A model generated the notes under the pieces. That model was not told the DNA's origin and did not search any database. It was given only the letters and a program-made list of their open reading frames with translations. 5,946 bases of DNA from Deltaproteobacteria bacterium (GTDB lineage Bacteria > Desulfobacterota > Syntrophobacteria > BM002), in assembly GCA_020350905.1 (NCBI GenBank), contig CP070843.1, positions 1,809,912 to 1,815,857 of the forward strand, written 5' to 3'. Made by a program: the position numbers and the translations under genes. Within the stretch, counting starts at the first letter, position 1; each line of letters begins with the position of its first letter. This document shows, piece by piece, positions 1 through 4,241 of the stretch.

Positions 1-229
1 CGGCAAAGCCATCGGACTCTGACCTGGCCCTAAGGACCAGGTTTTCAATGTTGAATAAATCACCTGCCGCCCTGCGGGTCACTTTGGCTATTGCCTTGTC
101 CACTGACTCTTGAGAGCGACCATTAATGATGACTCTAGCCCCCTCAGAGGCAAGTGCCTCGGCAATAGCATAGTCGATACATGCCGTGCTCCCTGCAACA
201 AGGGACAATCTATCTTTCAATTGTAAATC
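1..229 (-). pseudogene. Short-chain dehydrogenase/reductase (SDR) N-terminal remnant, partial
   Basis: Reading the minus strand from 229 gives DLQLKDRLSLVAGSTACIDY and then AIAEALASEGARVIINGRSQ, which is the beginning of a classical SDR: first beta strand, cofactor-binding glycine loop, helix, second strand ending in NGR. Intact members normally read TGxxxGIG in the loop; here it is AGSTACID, so the Thr and two key glycines are gone, which should impair NAD(P) binding. The codon where the initiator Met is expected is TAG (230-232). The only other start in frame is TTG at 218-220, with an AGGA a few bases upstream. After about residue 53 the similarity I can recognise fades, and the frame then runs open off the left edge of the window. 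It lies directly behind the HtrA fragment in the same phase. Best read as a decayed gene; the family call is firm, the inactivity is inferred. Confidence 0.6.
22..42. repeat. Inverted repeat with 9-base arms, loop TAA
   Basis: ACCTGGCCC, TAA, GGACCAGGT: the arms pair with one mismatch in the plus-strand transcript, and fully with one G-U pair in the minus-strand transcript. There is no T-run after either arm, so it does not look like a terminator. It lies within the SDR remnant frame and has no assigned role. Confidence 0.35.
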
Positions 230-614
230 CTAAGTGTATCCCCCTAATATCTGTCGGTATTCTTCCGCGGTATGCACGGACTTATCATCGAGTCTGGTAA
301 TAATGTCGCCGGCTTCTATCGATGCAGCCGCTGCCGCACTTTCGAGGCTCACGTCGCTGACCAACAACCCGCTTCTCGCTGAGAACCCAAAATGAGCGGC
401 TAGTTGCTCTGTGAGTTCTTGCAGCTGCAACCCCAGCCAGGGAAGGTGGACCTCGCCGTAGCGAATCAGATTTTCATAGACTCGCCGGGCGCGATTGATG
501 GCACTTACCACACCGGTTGTCACGCTGTGAGCAAAGCCAAACGGATTACCTATGGCAATTACAGTTTCGCCGATCATCAATGTATCCGAGTCGCCCATGG
601 GAATAGACGGTTTC
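230..614 (-). pseudogene. HtrA/Do-like serine protease fragment with internal deletion
   Basis: The frame reads PSIPMGDSDTLMIGETVIAI then GNPFGFAHSVTTGVVSAINR, the protease-domain stretch of HtrA/DegP-type periplasmic proteases, and then jumps directly to ARRVYENLIRYGEVHLPW and a PDZ domain (about residues 48-120, counted from the ATG at 598). In intact relatives some 60-70 residues lie between these blocks, including the catalytic serine motif GNSGGP; here they are missing without a frame change (junction near 488-493). The His and Asp of the triad would lie upstream of 614, where a TGA interrupts the frame; the PDZ end also stops early, at GGYT-TAG. The ATG at 598 is internal to the protease domain and has no good ribosome binding site. 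So all catalytic residues are absent and the piece cannot be a protease. A translated PDZ-only product is possible but unsupported. Confidence 0.75.
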
Positions 615-643
615 CATAGGATTATTCAAAGATTACAGATTTT

Positions 644-669
644 ATGCGTCTGCAATAAGTATGACGCAT
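644..669. repeat. Perfect 7-base inverted repeat ATGCGTC/GACGCAT
   Basis: ATGCGTC (644-650) and GACGCAT (663-669) are separated by 12 bases. No T-run follows on either strand, so a terminator for the 703-1044 gene is not supported. It sits in the short gap between the broken edge of the HtrA fragment and the stop of the hypothetical gene. It could be a protein-binding site or the scar of a rearrangement; no function can be assigned. Confidence 0.4.
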
Positions 670-702
670 GATTGGCCAATATTTAGGTTGATTCCTAAAC
701 AC

Positions 703-1044
703 TCATTTTCTAGCGGTATCTTCTACAAAGAAAGGCGAACATCGAAGCCCAATACTGCCCTTCTCGACCCAAATTCGCGCCATTGAAATTGTTTTCCCTT
801 CGAAATTCACGAGACTCGGGAGTTCTTCCACATAGGAAATAGCCTCAGCCTCAAATTCGTAATAAAATGTGTGAGTGCTGAACGGATCTGGTATTAAGAT
901 TACCTTGTCAGGTTCATAAGGGTGCCTCTGTGGTGCGCCAGAGAAAGGAACATGGGTCTTGATCAAATCCCTAATATTCTGTGGTCTCTTGTATGCTTGA
1001 ATTTCAAACTTCGCACTATCTTTTGGGGTAGTTTCATCTGACAT
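703..1044 (-). CDS. Conserved hypothetical protein, 113 aa
   Basis: A 113-residue soluble protein with no signal peptide, membrane segment or cysteine pair (a single Cys sits in LRCSPF near the C-terminus). Recognisable blocks are KFEIQAYKRPQNIRDL near residues 13-28, KVILIPDPFSTHTFYYEF at about 47-64 and SMARIWVEKGSIGLRCSPF at about 87-105, which give the impression of a small beta-rich domain. From memory, proteins of this look occur in sulfate-reducing and related deltaproteobacteria; I cannot give a proven function. Similar sequences may carry an inorganic pyrophosphatase label, but the acidic signature of soluble pyrophosphatases is not visible here, so I do not adopt that name. The start is supported by GAGAGGG seven bases upstream and by a promoter at 1068-1097. 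Unlike its neighbours it is intact, and it is transcribed alone on the minus strand. Confidence 0.75.
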   Translation of the reverse strand: MSDETTPKDSAKFEIQAYKRPQNIRDLIKTHVPFSGAPQRHPYEPDKVILIPDPFSTHTFYYEFEAEAISYVEELPSLVNFEGKTISMARIWVEKGSIGLRCSPFFVEDTARK

Positions 1045-1067
1045 CTCGAAGCCCTCTCAGTTCGGAG

Positions 1068-1097
1068 ATTATCTCACCATTCCTAATCCGCTGTCTA
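1068..1097 (-). promoter_or_regulatory. Sigma-70-type promoter for the 703-1044 gene
   Basis: On the minus strand TAGACA (1092-1097) and GATAAT (1068-1073) each match five of six consensus bases, with an 18-base spacer. Transcription would begin near 1061, leaving a short leader that just holds the ribosome binding site GAGAGGG (1051-1057) before the ATG at 1044. The arrangement fits well, but it is judged by eye only. Confidence 0.5.
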
Positions 1098-1229
1098 AGA
1101 ATCCTGGAAAAAATCCCGAATAGAACTCATCGACCGAAAAGAAAAAACCATCCATTTGATCAAAAAGCGAGGTTCTTTTTTCGACAATGTATAGTATCGG
1201 ATTTATCGGCCATTGAAAAGTCACAGATA

Positions 1230-1244
1230 TTTGATGTCATCAAA
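1230..1244. promoter_or_regulatory. Palindrome TTTGATGTCATCAAA, possible operator
   Basis: Perfect 7-base arms around a central T. It resembles the FNR/CRP-family site TTGAT-N4-ATCAA, but the spacing between half sites is three bases instead of four, so it is not a canonical site. It lies about 130 bases upstream of the minus-strand promoter at 1068-1097 and about 200 upstream of the Hsp20 promoter. It may equally be chance in an AT-rich stretch. Confidence 0.3.
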
Positions 1245-1304
1245 AAAATAAGCTCATTTAGCCAACCCGTCAAATCTCCGATTGTGAGGATTTGTTTTGT
1301 CATT

Positions 1305-1382
1305 TCATTTGTCGTCCTCTGGGCGGACATCCAGAATGAAAAAACCCTGCGGATCAGCCTCCAACGATAATAGAGAGAATTT
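1305..1382 (-). pseudogene. Rhodanese-like domain scrap
   Basis: The minus strand reads KFSLLSLEADPQGFFILDVR followed by PEDDK and a TGA. The pattern ADP-x-x-FFILDVRPEDD resembles the first conserved block of rhodanese domains (hydrophobic strand, then DVR and an acidic pair, normally followed by Y-x-x-GHIxGA). The following GHI block and the catalytic-cysteine loop cannot be found in any nearby frame, and the frame is closed by a TGA upstream near 1403. If real it is a remnant of 25 residues; a chance match is possible because the signature is short. Confidence 0.3.
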
Positions 1383-1439
1383 TAGCCTATGCCAAAACTT
1401 TGATCAAGCAGCGGAAATAAAAATGGTTTATCCCACTAC

Positions 1440-1468
1440 TTGACAAGGTCGAAAGGGCTGCTTAATTT
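1440..1468 (+). promoter_or_regulatory. Sigma-70-like promoter upstream of the Hsp20 pair
   Basis: A perfect TTGACA (1440-1445) is followed after 17 bases by TAATTT (1463-1468), a weak -10 (three of six). It lies 55-60 bases ahead of the first Hsp20 remnant in the same direction. I see no sigma-32 site (CTTGAA with CCCCAT) and no CIRCE repeat, so heat control, if any, is not visible. Confidence 0.4.
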
Positions 1469-1509
1469 TTGTTCACATCAAACATTTTTGTCCTGCTTGT
1501 GGCTGGTAG

Positions 1510-1776
1510 TATGAAGCACCGAAAGTGCAAATTCCAATTACCACCAAGGAAAACAACCTCATCATAAAGGGAGTGAGGAAGATTGCCACTGAAGGTGAAA
1601 AAGTCTCCTACCACCGCAGGGAACGAGAAGCAGGCTCGTTCAGGCGTATTATATCTCTGCCCACTCGGGTAGATGCCGACAAGGTCACTGGGGTATGCAG
1701 AAACGGAGTGCTCACCGTAACTTTACCCAAGGCAGCCGAGCTGAAACCACGTAAGATCGAGGTGGCGTCGACTTAA
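1510..1776 (+). pseudogene. 5'-truncated Hsp20 small heat-shock protein (first of tandem pair)
   Basis: Small heat-shock proteins are ATP-independent holdases built on an alpha-crystallin domain. This frame holds only the later part of that domain: VQIPITTKENNLIIKGVRK, YHRREREAGSFRRIISLP, the diagnostic NGVL block (residues 60-63 from GTG 1525) and the C-terminal tail motif PRKIEV (I-x-V). Relatives are about 140-150 residues; the flexible N-terminal arm and the first domain strands, around 60 residues, are missing. The frame is closed upstream by TAG at 1507-1509, and the only start (GTG 1525) has no ribosome binding site. ATG 1511 is in another frame. No N-terminal Hsp20 sequence is detectable upstream in any frame, so this is a truncation rather than a simple frameshift. 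The promoter ahead and the partner gene 36 bases behind are in the expected positions. Likely non-functional. Confidence 0.7.
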
Positions 1777-1796
1777 GCGGACCTTATTTCGATAGT

Positions 1797-1848
1797 AAAG
1801 GAGGTGAACACCATGGCAGAAAAAGAGCTACTGATAAGAGAAAAGTAG
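1797..1848 (+). promoter_or_regulatory. Strong RBS, original start and amber codon of second Hsp20 gene
   Basis: AAAGGAGGTG (1797-1806), an almost full anti-Shine-Dalgarno match, stands six bases before ATG 1813. The reading MAEKELLIREK-TAG-ELQ matches the typical beginning of this Hsp20 subtype, in which a Lys commonly stands at the stop position (KK-E), so TAG (1846-1848) is most simply an AAG to TAG change. This identifies 1813 as the ancestral start. Confidence 0.75.
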
Positions 1849-1851
1849 GAA

Positions 1852-2214
1852 TTGCAGACTAATTTAGAACATACCATGCCGGGTGCAGTTTTTACTCCCG
1901 CAGTGGACATATTTGAATCAGAGGAAGAAATTACCCTGCTCGCTGACATGCCTGGAGTGCCCAGTGATGGTGTAACTATTGATCTGCATAATGACGAGTT
2001 GAAGGTCATGGGAGAGATTGAGCCTCAAGGGTCTGAAAATGAAACATCCCTGGTTCGGGAGTATGAAACCGGTAGGTTCCATCGTCACTTTAGTCTTTCT
2101 GACCGGGTTGATCAGGATAAAATCAGCGCATCCATGAAAGATGGCGTCCTCAGGCTGGTATTGCCAAAAGTGGAAAAGGCAAAGCCAAGAAAAATTGAGG
2201 TTAAGTCGGAGTAA
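1852..2214 (+). CDS. Hsp20/alpha-crystallin small heat-shock protein (second of tandem pair; amber codon upstream)
   Basis: An ATP-independent chaperone of the Hsp20 family. The open part, 120 residues from TTG 1852, contains the whole alpha-crystallin domain (about residues 15-107): TPAVDIFESEEEITLLADMP, YETGRFHRHFSLSDRVD, the DGVLRLVLPK block with the diagnostic GVL (98-100), and the C-terminal anchor PRKIEV (112-117). The ancestral gene begins at ATG 1813 and would encode 133 codons, but codon 12 is TAG. Any product now needs restart at TTG 1852 (AGGA only one base away, poor) or ATG 1876, or amber readthrough. Only the short N-terminal arm would be lost, so a working chaperone is conceivable. 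It follows the truncated first copy by 36 bases and is closed by a terminator at 2250-2275. A sequencing error at the TAG cannot be excluded. Family certain; functional status uncertain. Confidence 0.8.
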   Translation: MQTNLEHTMPGAVFTPAVDIFESEEEITLLADMPGVPSDGVTIDLHNDELKVMGEIEPQGSENETSLVREYETGRFHRHFSLSDRVDQDKISASMKDGVLRLVLPKVEKAKPRKIEVKSE

Positions 2215-2249
2215 TCGATCAAGATTTTCTTAAGCTAAGGCAGTTAGAA

Positions 2250-2275
2250 CGGGCAAAGTGCCCGCTTTTTCTTTT
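2250..2275 (+). terminator. Rho-independent terminator after the Hsp20 pair
   Basis: CGGGCA (2250-2255), loop AAG, TGCCCG (2259-2264), then C and a run TTTTTCTTTT. A perfect 6-base GC-rich stem plus a T-rich tail, 35 bases after the Hsp20 stop. Confidence 0.88.
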
Positions 2276-2586
2276 GCAGGTTAGAGTACCTAAAAAACAC
2301 AGAGCTGCTGAGTAAAAAATGTCAACCTGTTGGGGATATTTTCCGCGAATTTGTACTTAACATCGCCTGCCACAGATATTAAACTCTCAAAAGTTTACGA
2401 TATGAAAGCGTATCGAAACCTCGCCCCTCACTTCTTCGCAAACAGTGTAGGTTTTCACTACGCCCAATCAGTCTGAATCATTTTAGAGATTGTGTGGAGA
2501 AGAAGTTCCTTTAGCCATTCCCCCCTGGGAGGTTCTAGCAGAGCTTTGCTTTTGGGGTTTGTTATTCGCTGCTTCTTGCCCGCGTA
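2276..2586. other. Intergenic stretch with no recognised gene
   Basis: Between the Hsp20 terminator and the bcp promoter. All frames are broken by stops; the longest start-to-stop piece I noticed is 24 codons (2402-2476, plus) with no ribosome binding site. No tRNA, repeat array or insertion-sequence end was seen. A C-run (2520-2526) and the imperfect palindrome AGCAGAGCTTTGCT (about 2538-2551) have no assigned role. Confidence 0.5.
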
Positions 2587-2614
2587 TTGACAAAAAAGGT
2601 AGCCTGATTACTTT
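2587..2614 (+). promoter_or_regulatory. Possible promoter of the bcp operon
   Basis: A perfect TTGACA at 2587-2592; the best -10 is TACTTT (2609-2614) at a 16-base spacing, matching only three of six bases. It lies about 45 bases ahead of the bcp start, the right place for the operon, but the -10 is weak. Confidence 0.35.
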
Positions 2615-2659
2615 TTCGATATCGAGATTTTGGACATTGGTTTCGAAGGAGATATTCAC

Positions 2660-3127
2660 ATGACCAAATTAAATCCAGGGGATAAAGCCCCTGATTTCAG
2701 GCTTTCCGATCAGGATGAAAACGATGTGAACCTCGCTGATTACAAAGGAAGGAAACTCCTCCTTTACTTCTACCCGAAGGCGGATACCCCTGGCTGTACC
2801 AAGCAGGCATGCAATGTGAGGGACGCCCGGGAAGAACTGGCTGATCTCGGCGTAGATGTTGTCGGTATCAGTCCAGATGCACCTGCCAAGCAAAAGAAAT
2901 TTAACGATAAACACGGCCTTGGGTTTTCTTTGCTCTCGGACCAGGACAACGCCATTGCCAAAGCCTACGGAGCCTGGGGGGAGAAATCCATGTACGGTAA
3001 GAAGTACGAGGGTATTATCCGTTCATCCCTGTTGATCGACGAAGATGGAAAAGTCGTTGATACATGGTACAAGGTCAGTCCGAAAGATACAGTGAACAAA
3101 GCGCTAAAAAAGCTCGAGGAGGCTTAG
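2660..3127 (+). CDS. bcp: Thioredoxin-dependent thiol peroxidase (Bcp/PrxQ peroxiredoxin)
   Basis: A cytoplasmic peroxiredoxin that reduces hydrogen peroxide and organic hydroperoxides using thioredoxin. The 155 residues have the thioredoxin-like AhpC/TSA fold: GDKAPDFRLSDQD at the start (7-19), then LLLYFYPKADTPGCTKQACN (34-52) with the peroxidatic Cys46 in TPGC and the resolving Cys51 five residues on, the spacing typical of Bcp/PrxQ. Further on come VVGISPDAPAKQKKF, the LLSDQDNAIAKAYGAWGEK block and IIRSSLLIDEDGKV. Length is normal for the family. ATG 2660 is chosen because AAGGAG lies eight bases upstream and the sequence then begins at the usual family start; a TTG at 2630 in frame would add ten atypical residues. 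It is the first gene of a tight operon; the methyltransferase starts one base after its stop. Nothing is broken or missing. Confidence 0.95.
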   Translation: MTKLNPGDKAPDFRLSDQDENDVNLADYKGRKLLLYFYPKADTPGCTKQACNVRDAREELADLGVDVVGISPDAPAKQKKFNDKHGLGFSLLSDQDNAIAKAYGAWGEKSMYGKKYEGIIRSSLLIDEDGKVVDTWYKVSPKDTVNKALKKLEEA

Positions 3128-3128
3128 T

Positions 3129-4205
3129 ATGGAAGAGCCACATGCTCTGAAGACAAATAATGGTAGTCTGACCGAGCAAGTACTTTGCGACGATCCCCTT
3201 TTCAGGGAAGATGCTTTCTCTCGCTCAGACGAAAGTGATGACAGTATATTTTATACCACCGATCGTTTTGTTCAGCATCTCGATTCACTGGCCCTGGCAA
3301 CGGTGGAAAAGCTAATCGGTGATCTCGTTATAGAAGAAAACCCGGTCATTCTGGATCTGATGGCAAGTTGGGATTCCCACATTCCCTCCAGCCTTCGGCC
3401 GGAAAGAGTTGTGGGCTTGGGACTGAACCGTAATGAACTCTCCAAAAACCCCGTTCTCACCGAGTGGTGCCTTCACGACTTGAACAAAAATCCCATCCTC
3501 CCATTTTCTGACTCCACCTTTGACGTGGTGCTCAATGTGGTTTCGGTAGACTATATGACCAAGCCCTTTGACGTCTTTCGAGAGGTCAGTAGAATTCTTA
3601 CACCAGGGGGTTTGTTTCTGGTCATCTTTTCCAGCCGGATGTTTGAGCAAAAGGCGGTAAAGATCTGGCGTCAGTCTTCAGAGGAAGAGCGAGTACTCCT
3701 GGTGGAAGAGTTCTTCAAACGGGCTAAGTCCTTTACTCGACCACAACTCTTTGCCTCCACGGGCAAGCCACGGCCCAAGGATGACAAGTATGCTCATCTT
3801 GGCATTCCCAGCGACCCCATATACGCGGTCTACGCTGAGAAGAAGGGTGGCAAGAGGCAAGAGAGGCCCAGACATACCTCAGCTGTGTCGCATGAATATC
3901 CTCTCGACCCAGAGGAGCTGCGGCGCAGAAAAGCAGCAGTGAAGCATACTCTCAGGTGCCCACATTGTGAGCTCACGTTACGTAAATGGGAGGTCCCGCA
4001 GAACCCGTTTACTCAATGGGACGTGGATTTTATGTATGTGTGTTTTAACGACGAGTGCCCCTATTTGGTTCAAGGCTGGGAGGTTATGAAGCAACAGGGC
4101 AACAGCGGAATCTCTTATCGCTTCACGTACAATTCATACAGAGACCGTTGTCTATCGGTCCCAGTTCCAAATCTTCACGCCTTGAAAGAAGGAATCATCG
4201 ATTGA
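3129..4205 (+). CDS. SAM-dependent methyltransferase (type 11) with C-terminal zinc ribbon
   Basis: A 358-residue predicted class I methyltransferase. The domain spans about residues 40-240: NPVILDLMASWDSHIP (71-86) is SAM motif I in the variant form LDLMASW rather than LDxGxGxG; LPFSDSTFDVVLNVVSVDYM (124-143) is the motif II region, and EVSRILTPGGLFLVIFSSRM (152-171) the post-motif block of methyltransferase_11 proteins. A charged linker (238-272) leads to a C-terminal four-cysteine module: CPHC (277, 280) and CFNDEC (305, 310), that is C-x2-C-x24-C-x4-C, reminiscent of Ogr/Delta-type zinc fingers. No signal peptide or membrane segment, so cytoplasmic. The start lies one base after the bcp stop, with GAGGAGG as ribosome binding site inside the bcp end; the photolyase follows, so all three are probably co-transcribed. 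The substrate is unknown; the zinc ribbon may bind nucleic acid or a protein partner, which is inference. Confidence 0.85.
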   Translation: MEEPHALKTNNGSLTEQVLCDDPLFREDAFSRSDESDDSIFYTTDRFVQHLDSLALATVEKLIGDLVIEENPVILDLMASWDSHIPSSLRPERVVGLGLNRNELSKNPVLTEWCLHDLNKNPILPFSDSTFDVVLNVVSVDYMTKPFDVFREVSRILTPGGLFLVIFSSRMFEQKAVKIWRQSSEEERVLLVEEFFKRAKSFTRPQLFASTGKPRPKDDKYAHLGIPSDPIYAVYAEKKGGKRQERPRHTSAVSHEYPLDPEELRRRKAAVKHTLRCPHCELTLRKWEVPQNPFTQWDVDFMYVCFNDECPYLVQGWEVMKQQGNSGISYRFTYNSYRDRCLSVPVPNLHALKEGIID

Positions 4206-4241
4206 ATGAAAACGGTTGCCCCCTTGCGGGCAAAAGCATAA
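4206..4241 (+). other. 11-codon mini-ORF and hairpin between methyltransferase and photolyase
   Basis: ATG 4206 directly follows the methyltransferase TGA (4203-4205) and encodes MKTVAPLRAKA, ending in TAA 4239-4241, whose last base is the A of the photolyase ATG (TAATG overlap). Within it TTGCCC (4216-4221) pairs with GGGCAA (4228-4233) across a 6-base loop, close to where ribosomes would load on the photolyase start. It could pass translation from one gene to the next; the peptide itself is unlikely to matter. No T-run, so it is not a terminator. Confidence 0.35.

Larger units (their letters stand above)
1098..1439. other. Gap without a convincing intact gene; possible gene remains
   Basis: This AT-rich stretch between two divergent transcription units holds no gene I can support. 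A plus-strand frame stays free of stops from before 1041 to 1370 but has no usable start until a GTG near its end, and its translation is not familiar. On the minus strand a frame of 56 codons (1160-1330, inner ATG at 1303) reads MTKQILTIGDLTGWLNEL and onward, also unfamiliar and without a convincing ribosome binding site. A rhodanese-like scrap (1305-1382) lies in another minus-strand frame. Overlap of these fragments in different frames suggests eroded coding DNA. Confidence 0.4.

Noticed and set aside
404..619. Plus-strand ORF of 71 codons
   Set aside because: It is antisense to the well-recognised HtrA fragment and its translation has no familiar features.
1156..1407. Two copies of TTGATCAA (1156-1163 and 1400-1407)
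   Set aside because: Eight-base palindromes recur by chance in AT-rich DNA, and the flanks differ.
1773..2009. Minus-strand ORF of 78 codons opposite the Hsp20 gene
   Set aside because: It is a shadow of the Hsp20 frame, serine-rich and with no ribosome binding site.
2402..2476. 24-codon ORF between the Hsp20 terminator and bcp
   Set aside because: No ribosome binding site and no recognisable similarity; expected by chance.
2555..2571. GG-N10-GC spacing upstream of bcp as a second sigma-54 site
   Set aside because: The -24 side lacks TGG and the -12 side reads TTCGC instead of TTGC.
4055..4240. Upstream extension of the photolyase to a start at 4055
   Set aside because: It would overlap the end of the methyltransferase by about 150 bases, and the extra residues do not match the family, which begins at MVDPRR.
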